DNA of 7,229 bases from Clostridia bacterium (GCA_017560285.1 JAFYOG010000093.1:1-7229); one strand, 5' to 3'. Positions 1-5,949 are shown, counted from the stretch's first letter. Numbers and translations are program-made. The notes: generated from the letters alone by a model not told the origin.

Positions 1-1
1 A

Positions 2-133
2 GCAGTGTTGCTTGAAGGCATCCGCCTTTCCAACGTAAATACAGGGGCATATTTCCTTTCCGCCCAACCCTTACCCTTGGGCAATTCCGATGGCGCCCCC
101 ACCCGCGCAGTACTTATAGATTTTAATAATTAA
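2..133 (+). CDS. Cyclase-family (kynurenine formamidase-like) hydrolase, C-terminal fragment
   Basis: Partial gene: only the last 43 codons and the TAA stop lie in the window, and the frame is open to the left edge. The visible peptide runs from AVLLEGIRLSNVNTG through LSAQPLPLG and DGAPTRAVLI to a final DFNN. The order (gene-product 'LEG' segment, a short strand with 'LSA.PL', then 'DGAP.RAVLI' at the very end) resembles the C terminus of the metal-dependent cyclase family (PF04199), which includes bacterial kynurenine formamidase. The catalytic histidine motifs of that family lie upstream and cannot be checked here. It ends three bases before a strong terminator, so it is the last gene of its unit and unrelated in transcription to the glycan operon that follows. 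Its third positions look more GC-rich than those of the operon. The family call rests on memory of the C-terminal pattern and is moderate. Confidence 0.65.
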   Translation, partial: AVLLEGIRLSNVNTGAYFLSAQPLPLGNSDGAPTRAVLIDFNN

Positions 134-135
134 AC

Positions 136-168
136 AAAACAGCGAGGTGAATTCCACCTCGCTGTTTT
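136..168. terminator. Strong bidirectional Rho-independent terminator (hairpin copy 1)
   Basis: A 14-bp perfect stem (136-149 with 155-168) closes a 5-nt loop (AATTC). The outer pairs are AAAA/TTTT, so either strand yields a U-run after the GC-rich core. It follows the stop codon at 131-133 and insulates the upstream gene from the promoter at 251. The core AGCGAGGTG-loop-CACCTCGCT recurs at 4781-4803 and, with a changed loop, at 5444-5466. Confidence 0.93.
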
Positions 169-250
169 GTTGCTTGTGCAATTCTTATTTTCGCATTTTT
201 ATTTATTGCGACGTGCTTTTGGTTGAAGGTAAAACGGATTTTTACTACTT

Positions 251-279
251 GAAATCTTATATTAAACATGATATAATGT
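251..279 (+). promoter_or_regulatory. Sigma-A promoter of the glycan operon
   Basis: The -35 element TTGAAA (251-256) and the -10 element TATAAT (274-279) are separated by exactly 17 bp. A TG at 271-272 forms an extended -10 (TGATATAAT). Transcription is expected to start near 286, about 30 nt before the capE start codon. It is the only convincing promoter seen upstream of the four-gene cluster. No long leader, riboswitch or antiterminator-loading element is visible. Confidence 0.88.
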
Positions 280-307
280 AAAAAAATATATTCTAATGTA
301 TAATGTT

Positions 308-313
308 GAGGGA
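308..313 (+). promoter_or_regulatory. Ribosome binding site that fixes the capE start at 317
   Basis: GAGGGA lies just upstream of ATG 317-319. The in-frame ATG at 296 has no Shine-Dalgarno sequence and would sit only about 10 nt from the predicted transcript start, so the downstream ATG is preferred. Confidence 0.75.
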
Positions 314-316
314 ATT

Positions 317-1369
317 ATGAATAACTTAAAGGATAAGGTTCTTCTTATAACCGGCGGCACAGGTAGCTTTGGCAACGTTGTTCTTAATCGATTTTTGAAT
401 ACCGATATAGGTGAAATTCGCGTATTTTCCCGCGACGAAAAAAAACAGGATGATATGCGTCATGAATTTCAGGCAAAAATGCCGGAAGTTGCAGAAAAAA
501 TCAAGTTCTATATTGGTGATGTAAGAGATTTGGCATCTGTAAACAATGCTATGCACGGTGTTGATTATATTTTTCATGCGGCTGCATTAAAACAGGTTCC
601 TTCGTGCGAATTTTTCCCCATCGAAGCAGTAAAAACTAATGTTTTAGGTACCGAAAACGTTTTGACTTCTGCAATTGCAAACGATGTAAAGAGTGTTATT
701 TGTTTATCTACCGATAAAGCCGCATATCCGGTTAATGCTATGGGTACGTCAAAGGCAATGATGGAAAAGGTTATCGTTGCAAAATCCCGTACCGTAGATC
801 CTGAAAAAACAAAAATTTGTTGTACCCGTTACGGCAACGTTATGTGTTCTCGCGGATCTGTTATTCCCTTGTGGATAGAACAAATCAAAAACGGTCAACC
901 CATTACTATTACCGAACCTACAATGACAAGATTTATTATGTCGTTGGACGAAGCAGTAAATCTTGTTTTGTTTGCTTTTGAAAATGGTGTTAGCGGTGAT
1001 ATATTGGTGCAGAAGGCTCCGGCTTGCACAATACAAACTTTAGCGCAGGCAGTGTGCGAATTATTTGGCAGTAATAAAGATAATATTAAGGTTATCGGCG
1101 TTCGTCACGGCGAAAAAATGTACGAAACTTTACTTACCAACGAAGAATGCGCCAAAGCTATCGACATGGGAGATTTTTATCGAGTTCCTTCTGATAAAAG
1201 AGGGCTTAATTATGATAAATATTTGAAAGATGGAGATGTTGATCGTAATCCGTTGATTGAATTCAATTCTAACAATACACAGTTATTAAGTGTAGAACAA
1301 ACTAAGCAAAAATTGTTATCGTCTCAATACGTAAGAGAAGAATTGAATGCCATGAATATTAAATTTTGA
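317..1369 (+). CDS. capE: UDP-N-acetylglucosamine 4,6-dehydratase / 5-epimerase (CapE/WbjB type)
   Basis: Extended short-chain dehydrogenase of 350 residues, the usual CapE length. In the known family it removes water across C4-C6 of UDP-GlcNAc and inverts C5. The product is a UDP-2-acetamido-2,6-dideoxy-L-arabino-4-hexulose, the first committed step to L-FucNAc-type capsule sugars. The NAD(P) loop TGGTGSFG is at residues 12-19, GDVRD at 67-71 and AALKQVPSCE at 89-98. The active-site stretch STDKAAYPVNAMGTSK is at 131-146. The usual SDR tyrosine is replaced by methionine (M142-x3-K146), as in CapE of Staphylococcus and unlike most SDRs, while D133-K134 are present. This separates it from PseB/FlaA1-like and RmlB enzymes, although PseB-type remains the nearest alternative. 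The start at 317 is chosen from its ribosome binding site. The gene is first in the operon, its stop lies 8 nt before the capF start, and it is cytoplasmic. Confidence 0.92.
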   Translation: MNNLKDKVLLITGGTGSFGNVVLNRFLNTDIGEIRVFSRDEKKQDDMRHEFQAKMPEVAEKIKFYIGDVRDLASVNNAMHGVDYIFHAAALKQVPSCEFFPIEAVKTNVLGTENVLTSAIANDVKSVICLSTDKAAYPVNAMGTSKAMMEKVIVAKSRTVDPEKTKICCTRYGNVMCSRGSVIPLWIEQIKNGQPITITEPTMTRFIMSLDEAVNLVLFAFENGVSGDILVQKAPACTIQTLAQAVCELFGSNKDNIKVIGVRHGEKMYETLLTNEECAKAIDMGDFYRVPSDKRGLNYDKYLKDGDVDRNPLIEFNSNNTQLLSVEQTKQKLLSSQYVREELNAMNIKF

Positions 1370-1371
1370 GG
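1368..1371 (+). promoter_or_regulatory. Ribosome binding site (GAGG) that sets the capF start at 1378
   Basis: GAGG overlaps the capE TGA stop and sits 6 nt before ATG 1378. An in-frame TTG at 1366 would put the SD inside the gene. The protein starting MKILITGAKG at 1378 also matches the normal beginning of an SDR fold. Confidence 0.75.
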
Positions 1372-1377
1372 CAATAT

Positions 1378-2586
1378 ATGAAAATACTTATAACCGGTGC
1401 CAAAGGCTTTGTCGGCAGAAATTTATGCGAAGCATTAAAAGGTATAAAAGACGGCAAGGATAAAACTCACCCTAATTTGACCATCGATGAAATTTACGAG
1501 TATGATATAGACAGCGATGTAGCAATATTGGACGAAGGCTGTAAAAACAGCGATTTCGTATTTAATCTTGCAGGAGTTAATCGTCCGAAAGATAACAAAG
1601 AGTTTATGGATGGCAATTTTGGTTTCGCTTCTGAATTGCTTAATAAGCTTAAATTTTACAACAATACCTGCCCGGTTATGCTGTCTTCTTCTATCCAAGC
1701 TACCTTGCTTGGCAGATATGCCGGCAGCGATTATGGTTTAAGCAAAAAGGCAGGGGAGGATTTATTTTTCGCCTATTCTGACGAAACCAATGCAAAGGTG
1801 CTTGTGTATCGCTTCCCCAATTTGTTCGGTAAGTGGTGCAAACCTAATTATAATAGTGCCGTTGCAACTTTTTGTCACAATATAGCCAACGATTTGCCTA
1901 TAACGGTAAATGACAGAAATATAGAATTAGAACTGCTATATATCGATGATCTGGTATCCGAAATGATTGCAGCATTGGAAGGCAAAGAGCATCATTGCGA
2001 ATTCGATGGCGTTAACGCGGTTCTTGACGATAACGGCAGATATTGCGCGGTTCCTGTTACTCATCGCGTAACCTTGGGAGAAATTGCCGATTTATTGTAT
2101 AAGTTTTCCGATCAACCCAAAACATTGGCTATGCCCGAAATCCCTAATAATTCATTTGCAAAAAAACTTTATTCAACGTATTTGTCCTATTTGCCTAAGG
2201 GAAAAATTGCTATTGATTTAAAAATGAATATTGATAACAGAGGTAGCTTCACCGAATTGATACGAACCGACAACTGCGGTCAATTCAGTGTTAATATTTC
2301 TAAACCCGGAATTACAAAGGGTCACCATTGGCATAATTCCAAGTGGGAATTTTTTGTGGTTGTAAGCGGTCACGGTCTTATACAACAAAGGAATATCGGC
2401 ACAGATGAAGTGTTAAATTTCGAAGTAAGCGGGAATGATATTAAAGCTATACATATTCTGCCCGGATACACCCACAACATCATTAATTTGTCCGATACAG
2501 AGGACCTCGTTACTTTTATGTGGGCAAATGAGTGCTTCGATAAAAACAAACCCGATACTTATTTTGAACCGGTTGTTCAAATTTAA
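1378..2586 (+). CDS. capF: Bifunctional CapF/WbjC: 3-epimerase / 4-ketoreductase making UDP-2-acetamido-2,6-dideoxy-L-talose
   Basis: Two-domain enzyme of 402 residues that acts on the CapE product. In characterised CapF, a C-terminal cupin epimerises C3 and an N-terminal SDR reduces the C4 ketone with NADPH. The nucleotide loop is TGAKGFVG (6-13), followed by NLAGVNRP, the SSS of the active site (103-105) and a canonical Y119-x3-K123. The cupin occupies roughly 275-402. It shows the metal-site pattern HWHNSKWE with H317, H319 and E324, then GYTHN with H366, and ends in the typical MWANE...PDTYFEPV region. CapF proteins are usually nearer 370 residues. The extra length seems to sit in the Rossmann half (around 21-35) and before the helix preceding the cupin. 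It is translationally close to capE (8-nt gap) and 24 nt from the glycosyltransferase, which supports one operon. No CapG homologue follows, so UDP-L-6dTalNAc may be the end product of this cluster. Confidence 0.93.
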   Translation: MKILITGAKGFVGRNLCEALKGIKDGKDKTHPNLTIDEIYEYDIDSDVAILDEGCKNSDFVFNLAGVNRPKDNKEFMDGNFGFASELLNKLKFYNNTCPVMLSSSIQATLLGRYAGSDYGLSKKAGEDLFFAYSDETNAKVLVYRFPNLFGKWCKPNYNSAVATFCHNIANDLPITVNDRNIELELLYIDDLVSEMIAALEGKEHHCEFDGVNAVLDDNGRYCAVPVTHRVTLGEIADLLYKFSDQPKTLAMPEIPNNSFAKKLYSTYLSYLPKGKIAIDLKMNIDNRGSFTELIRTDNCGQFSVNISKPGITKGHHWHNSKWEFFVVVSGHGLIQQRNIGTDEVLNFEVSGNDIKAIHILPGYTHNIINLSDTEDLVTFMWANECFDKNKPDTYFEPVVQI

Positions 2587-2610
2587 TGAGTTTATTGACA
2601 GGAGAGTAAA

Positions 2611-3585
2611 ATGAAAATTATTAAACTGCATTTTGTGGGATTTTGGAAAGATTTTTCTTTTGATGACAATATGTTCGTTAATATTCTAAAAAAACGTTAT
2701 GTTGTTGTTAACGATTCAATAAATCCAGATTTTCTTATATGTTCTCCTTTATGTAAGCCTTTTGAATATATGAAGTACGATTGTCCCAGAATTATGTATA
2801 CCGGTGAATTCATAAGCCCTGATTTTACCGCTATAGATTATTTTATTGGTTTTGATGATATTCAGTTCGGCGATAGAGCTTTGCGTTTTCCGTTGTTTTT
2901 GTATTCGCGTACTGCTAAAACAACTAAAATCGAAACATTGGATAAAGATGCTGCAGCGAAAGAATTAAAGTCGAAAGAATATTTTTGTAACTATATTTTT
3001 GGGCACGATACGGCGCTCGGAAAACGCGAGGCAATATTAGAACAGCTTCAAAAGTATAAGCGTGTTGAATGTGCGGGTACACATAGAAATAATATGCCTA
3101 ACGGTCAAACTTTTAATATGGCTACAAAACGTGCATTTATGAGGAAATGTAAATTCACTATTGCGGCTGAAAGTGTTTGCTATCCTGGTTTCACATCTGA
3201 AAAAATAGGCCATGCGTATAATGAATATACAATTCCTATATATTTTGGAGATCCGGATATTTTAAAAGTGTTTAACAAATCATCTTTTGTTGATTGTTAT
3301 AATAACTCGATCGAAACCGCAATTGAAAAAGTAATAGAAATCGACAACAATGACGATTTGTACATAGATATGCTCTGCGAAAACAGATACAATATTGCAA
3401 ATTACGAAGAGCATATGTATGAAAAATTAGAGGCATTTTTATACAATATATTCGATCAAGACAAAGATATGGCGTATAGACGACCTCGGTTTTATCGTTC
3501 AGGTGAGCATGAATCATATTTAAAGGAATATAATAAACTCCAAAATAAACTATCGTACAAAATATTCAAAAAAACGGGCATCTAA
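2611..3585 (+). CDS. Family 10 glycosyltransferase (alpha-1,3-fucosyltransferase-like)
   Basis: Soluble glycosyltransferase of 324 residues with no signal peptide or membrane helix, so it probably acts on the cytoplasmic face. The N-terminal half (KIIKLHFVGFWKDF, PDFLICSPL, MYTGEFISPDF, DYFIGFD) matches the acceptor-side domain of bacterial FucT enzymes. The C-terminal half has the GT10 donor-site signature: KFTIAAES at 181-188, then PGFTSEKIG at 192-200 with E197-K198-I199, then TIPIYFGDPDI. E187 occupies the place of the conserved glutamate in the usual 'FEN' motif, which here reads 'AES'. Characterised family members use GDP-L-fucose. The location directly behind capE-capF suggests instead that the donor could be a UDP-L-6-deoxy-amino sugar; this is inference. 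GGAG at 2601-2604 is a good ribosome binding site 6 nt before the ATG. A basic, lysine-rich C terminus could help membrane association. Confidence 0.85.
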   Translation: MKIIKLHFVGFWKDFSFDDNMFVNILKKRYVVVNDSINPDFLICSPLCKPFEYMKYDCPRIMYTGEFISPDFTAIDYFIGFDDIQFGDRALRFPLFLYSRTAKTTKIETLDKDAAAKELKSKEYFCNYIFGHDTALGKREAILEQLQKYKRVECAGTHRNNMPNGQTFNMATKRAFMRKCKFTIAAESVCYPGFTSEKIGHAYNEYTIPIYFGDPDILKVFNKSSFVDCYNNSIETAIEKVIEIDNNDDLYIDMLCENRYNIANYEEHMYEKLEAFLYNIFDQDKDMAYRRPRFYRSGEHESYLKEYNKLQNKLSYKIFKKTGI

Positions 3586-3607
3586 ATATATTGAGAGTTG
3601 GTGTGAA

Positions 3608-4774
3608 ATGACAACAAAAGGAAAGCTTGTCTATTTGGAAGGTATGCGTGCTTTAATGGCACTAAACGTAATAATATGTCATTTGGTGTGCGTCTATTAT
3701 CCTCAGATGTATTTTGCTGAATACAATGGCCCATTATCCTATTTTGCCACCACTCCGCTTTCGGCGTTAGTGAACGGAAACGTTGCAGTTGTTTTCTTTT
3801 TCGCTTTAACCGGTTTTTTGGTGGGAAAAAGCGTTTTCCTTAAAGATGTCGATGTTAATAGCATTCGTAAAAAAGCAGCTAATCGCTATTTACGATTAAT
3901 GCCGGTTGTTGTTATAGCAACGGTATTTACGTTTGCTACAATGAAATTGGGTCTTCAATATCATTTGGACATTACAAATGAAAACGTAAATTTAAATTTC
4001 TTATCGGCGTATTGTAATTTTGATGTTTCAATAGGTAATTTAGTTTCCAATTCTTTGTTTTGGCCATTTGTTGATTATAGCGCGTATATAGGACCGTTTT
4101 GGACTATCAGCTACGAGTTGTGGGGATACGTCATTGTATTTTTAATGGCGTATACGTTAAAAGACTCAAAATACAGAAGAATTGCCTATTTTGTTATTAT
4201 GGCAGTTATGTTAGTTTGTCTAGATTCCTATTATTGCGTGTTTGTAATGGGTCTATTGATAGCAGATCTAGCGTTCAATAGCAAACCAACTGTATTTGGC
4301 AAAGCATACAGTTATTTATTAAAACATAAAGCCGTCGTGTCAGTTCTATTCTTTATAGCATCCTATTTCGCATGTTGCCCCATGCAAGGTAATTCGTCGC
4401 TATATTCTTTTTGGTATAAGCTTCCGTTGGTTAATCATATCTTGTTGCGTGGCTTTGGAATATCGCTCTTTTTATGGGTTGTTGTAAATTCAAAAATATT
4501 ACAAAAAGTTTTTTCGATAAAACCCCTTGTTTTCTTGGGTGAAATGTCATTCGAAACCTATGCCATACATTGGCCGCTTATGCTCACCTGCGAAGCGGGT
4601 TTGTTCTTGGTTTTCGAAAAGCATTTTAATTATAATACAGCAACGTTGTTGTCTTTTGCTATAACGTTAGTGGTTATTTATATTCTTTCATTTTTGTTCA
4701 ATCGTTTAATAAAACGAATAAATAAAGCTATTTATAATTTGCAAACTAAACATCTTGACACGGCTAAAACCTAA
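3608..4774 (+). CDS. Membrane acyltransferase, acyltransferase-3 family (OafA-like O-acetyltransferase)
   Basis: Integral-membrane protein of 388 residues with about ten hydrophobic segments, of the PF01757 family. These proteins move acyl groups, commonly acetyl, across the membrane onto surface sugars. The hallmark N terminus YLEGMRALMALNVIICH gives the R-x10-H motif at R14 and H25, which is required in OafA-type enzymes. An RxxR motif, RYLR, follows at 93-96 at the cytosolic end of a helix. FWTISYELWGY near 160-170 and YAIHWPL near 318-324 are also typical. No C-terminal SGNH domain is present, so this is the stand-alone form. It is last in the operon, 22 nt behind the glycosyltransferase. 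The ribosome binding site is weak (GGTGTG, 3600-3605, close to the ATG, or GAGAG further up), which may lower its output or rely on coupling. Likely job: O-acylation of the glycan carrying the CapEF-derived sugar. The substrate is not readable from sequence. Confidence 0.87.
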   Translation: MTTKGKLVYLEGMRALMALNVIICHLVCVYYPQMYFAEYNGPLSYFATTPLSALVNGNVAVVFFFALTGFLVGKSVFLKDVDVNSIRKKAANRYLRLMPVVVIATVFTFATMKLGLQYHLDITNENVNLNFLSAYCNFDVSIGNLVSNSLFWPFVDYSAYIGPFWTISYELWGYVIVFLMAYTLKDSKYRRIAYFVIMAVMLVCLDSYYCVFVMGLLIADLAFNSKPTVFGKAYSYLLKHKAVVSVLFFIASYFACCPMQGNSSLYSFWYKLPLVNHILLRGFGISLFLWVVVNSKILQKVFSIKPLVFLGEMSFETYAIHWPLMLTCEAGLFLVFEKHFNYNTATLLSFAITLVVIYILSFLFNRLIKRINKAIYNLQTKHLDTAKT

Positions 4775-4777
4775 AAT

Positions 4778-4807
4778 AACAGCGAGGTGAATTCCACCTC
4801 GCTTGTT
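4778..4807. terminator. Bidirectional terminator between convergent genes (hairpin copy 2)
   Basis: A 9-bp perfect core stem (4781-4789 with 4795-4803) has loop AATTC and extends by AAC/GTT across one bulged T at 4804. It is followed by GTTTAATTTAT on the plus strand and TGTTATTTT on the minus strand. It ends the glycan operon and the leftward gene that stops at 4812. The stretch 4778-4803 is identical base for base to 138-163. Confidence 0.9.
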
Positions 4808-4811
4808 TAAT

Positions 4812-5219
4812 TTATATTAGATTGTTTTCTTTTGCGCATTTATCGCAAAGCTGCATTTCGGCATCTCCGGAACCGAGAGTGCTTTTATTTTTGTAGGTAT
4901 TTAATTTTGCGTTGCTTTTGCCGCAAAATTCGCAGGTCGCTTTTTTTGCTTCAATTGGCGGGGTGTTGAATTTTTGGGGTGTTTCGTCGGGTATAAAATG
5001 CTTTCTAAGACGACTGACGTCTTCCACAAGTTCTCCAAAAGCATAAAGCAACCACGAAGAAAACCAAGCAACAATAGGCCCAAATATTATTGTAAGAAGG
5101 CCCCAAACGAAGTATTCCTCTGTAACCAAAACGATGCCGCCTATAACAGCACCGATTGCCCCGATAATAAATATTCCCGTAGCCAAATCTTTTAGTTTTC
5201 TGCCTATGTTATCGTACAT
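4812..5219 (-). CDS. Two-TM membrane protein with C-terminal four-cysteine zinc finger (paralogue A)
   Basis: Small protein of 135 residues with unknown function. It opens with MYDNIGRKLKDLA, an amphipathic stretch. Two membrane segments follow (about 14-33 and 37-61), joined by a short acidic turn (TEE), and the second contains FGPIVAWFSSWLLYAFGE. A charged linker leads to a C-terminal metal site: C96-x2-C99 and C125-x2-C128, with FCGKSNAKL resembling the ClpX-type C4 finger. The short loop between the helices suggests that both ends face the same side, most likely the cytoplasm. Proteins with this 'NIGxKIKxLA + two TM + zinc ribbon' layout are, to my recollection, common but uncharacterised in Clostridia. 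The SD GGAGG (minus strand, 5227-5231) is ideal. The gene is divergent from the spoVT remnant and is the paralogue of the gene at 5476-5949. Confidence 0.85.
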   Translation of the reverse strand: MYDNIGRKLKDLATGIFIIGAIGAVIGGIVLVTEEYFVWGLLTIIFGPIVAWFSSWLLYAFGELVEDVSRLRKHFIPDETPQKFNTPPIEAKKATCEFCGKSNAKLNTYKNKSTLGSGDAEMQLCDKCAKENNLI

Positions 5220-5246
5220 AAATATACCTCCAATATGTTTTAAGTT

Positions 5247-5275
5247 ATTATATCACATTTCATTTGGAAAGTAAA
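5247..5275 (-). promoter_or_regulatory. Sigma-A promoter of two-TM paralogue A
   Basis: On the minus strand the -10 is TATAAT (5247-5252), preceded by TGA to give an extended -10. The spacer is 17 bp and the -35 is TTTACT (5270-5275). The start site lies about 20 nt from the gene's ATG, and the leader holds the GGAGG site. Confidence 0.75.
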
Positions 5276-5283
5276 CTCTTGCA

Positions 5284-5312
5284 GTATAAATTACCACAAA
5301 TCACAAATAATA
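5284..5312 (+). promoter_or_regulatory. Candidate sigma-G-like promoter before the spoVT remnant
   Basis: GTATA (5284-5288), 17 bp, then AATAATA (5306-5312). This is close to the forespore sigma-G pattern (GHATR, about 18 bp, CATNMTA) and has a counterpart before the intact spoVT. The region is AT-rich, so chance matches are possible. Conservation in both copies is the main support. Confidence 0.4.
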
Positions 5313-5346
5313 GTATCACGATTTAAATTTAAAGGAGAATTTATAT

Positions 5347-5385
5347 ATGAAAGCAACTGGAATAGTCAGAAGAATCGACCATTGA
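5347..5385 (+). pseudogene. spoVT remnant: first 11 codons of a second copy, then truncation
   Basis: After a good ribosome binding site (AAGGAG, 5332-5337) the frame reads MKATGIVRRID, then one unrelated residue (H) and TGA. The first 11 residues are identical to the intact SpoVT at 6076. The AbrB DNA-binding domain needs about 50 residues, so this 12-residue product cannot be a working regulator. Six of the 11 codons differ from the intact gene, all silently, so this is an old paralogue that was later cut rather than a fresh copy. The leader, spacing and divergent neighbour are those of the intact copy. It could alternatively be translated as a short leader peptide, but nothing downstream in the same direction would benefit. 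Confidence 0.8.
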
Positions 5386-5443
5386 CACCTTTCGACAGGT
5401 TTTGTATTGCGATACATAGTGTGGTGGATAGGTATAAAGAAAT

Positions 5444-5466
5444 AGCGAGGTGAAATTCACCTCGCT
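5444..5466. terminator. Terminator of two-TM paralogue B (hairpin copy 3)
   Basis: A 9-bp stem AGCGAGGTG/CACCTCGCT (5444-5452 with 5458-5466) has loop AAATT. On the minus strand it is followed by ATTTCTTTAT, suiting termination of the leftward gene that stops at 5476. The stem is identical to copies 1 and 2, and only the loop differs. Confidence 0.85.
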
Positions 5467-5475
5467 TTAAATATT

Positions 5476-5949
5476 TTATTTTTGTCCGCAGTGTTCACAA
5501 GGCGATTGCGTTCTCATGTTTCCGCAACTATCACATCTCCATTTGTGAGTAACGGTGGTTTTAACTTCTGCGTTTGATTTGGCGGTGTCGTTTTCGAAGT
5601 TGTTTGTTTGCACAAAGGTTAAAGTTGACAATTCGTTTAATATCTGTCTTGTGTCATTTTCGGAATCGTTTATTTGTTTTTTGGTTAAAGTCGACACTAT
5701 GTTTAATATGTGTCTTGTATAATTCTCGTTGTCACAGGTTTTTTCAACTATTTCACCAAAGGCATACAAAATCCACGAAGAAACCCAAGCAACAAGAGGA
5801 CCGAAGATAACCAGAAGAATATATAATACATCTACTTCTGCCATTAAAATAAAGCCCGTTATAATTGAACCTATCGCTTCAACAATAAATGTCAAGACTG
5901 CTAAGGTTTTGATTTTTTCGCCGATGTTTTCATAAAGAGAATTAAGCAT
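5476..5949 (-). CDS. Two-TM membrane protein with 22-residue repeats and C-terminal zinc ribbon (paralogue B)
   Basis: Protein of 157 residues and unknown function, paralogous to the gene at 4812-5219 over its first 70 residues (YENIGEKIKTLA, then two membrane segments at about 16-37 and 41-63 with FGPLVAWVSSWILYAFGE). After the membrane part there is an insert of two 22-residue repeats (75-96 and 97-118; consensus EN.TR.ILN..STLT) and the start of a third (ENDT, 119-122). It is polar and probably helical. The C terminus is a compact zinc ribbon, C139-x2-C142 and C151-x2-C154, in the pattern CDSCG...CEHCG. This differs from the ClpX-like finger of paralogue A. The start is set by GGAGG on the minus strand (5957-5961), in a leader nearly identical to that of A. 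It is divergently placed from spoVT. A sensor or membrane-anchored adaptor role would be a guess. Confidence 0.85.
   Translation of the reverse strand: MLNSLYENIGEKIKTLAVLTFIVEAIGSIITGFILMAEVDVLYILLVIFGPLVAWVSSWILYAFGEIVEKTCDNENYTRHILNIVSTLTKKQINDSENDTRQILNELSTLTFVQTNNFENDTAKSNAEVKTTVTHKWRCDSCGNMRTQSPCEHCGQK
5596..5727 (-). repeat. Two 66-bp tandem repeats inside paralogue B
   Basis: Units 5662-5727 and 5596-5661 align without gaps at DNA level (shared blocks such as GGTTAAAGT.GACA and GTTTAATAT.TGTCTTGT on the plus strand). They encode the 22-residue repeat in frame. A third unit survives only as its first four codons (ENDT). The period is a multiple of three, so unit gain or loss would keep the frame. 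Confidence 0.9.

Noticed and set aside
299..304. Second TATAAT near the capE start
   Set aside because: No -35 at proper distance, and a transcript from it would begin inside the ribosome binding site region. The promoter at 251-279 is far better.
296..316. Upstream in-frame ATG of the capE frame (7 extra residues)
   Set aside because: It has no ribosome binding site and lies about 10 nt from the predicted transcript start. The ATG at 317 has GAGGGA in front and gives the normal CapE N terminus.
749..1036. Minus-strand open frame inside capE
   Set aside because: It is a shadow of a highly conserved plus-strand enzyme, has no ribosome binding site and no recognisable protein pattern.
4974..5195. 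Plus-strand open frame opposite two-TM paralogue A
   Set aside because: The minus-strand gene has an ideal SD, a promoter and a paralogue, while this frame is cysteine- and lysine-rich shadow sequence.
136..5466. Hairpin copies as transposon end repeats
   Set aside because: Each is a complete palindrome followed by U-rich runs at a gene end, and no transposase or target duplication is present. Terminator function explains them better.
5596..5727. Possible CRISPR-like array
   Set aside because: The two 66-bp units are contiguous, in frame and without spacers, so they are a protein repeat.
5574..5935. Two plus-strand frames opposite paralogue B
   Set aside because: They mirror the repeat and membrane parts of the real minus-strand gene and have no start signals.
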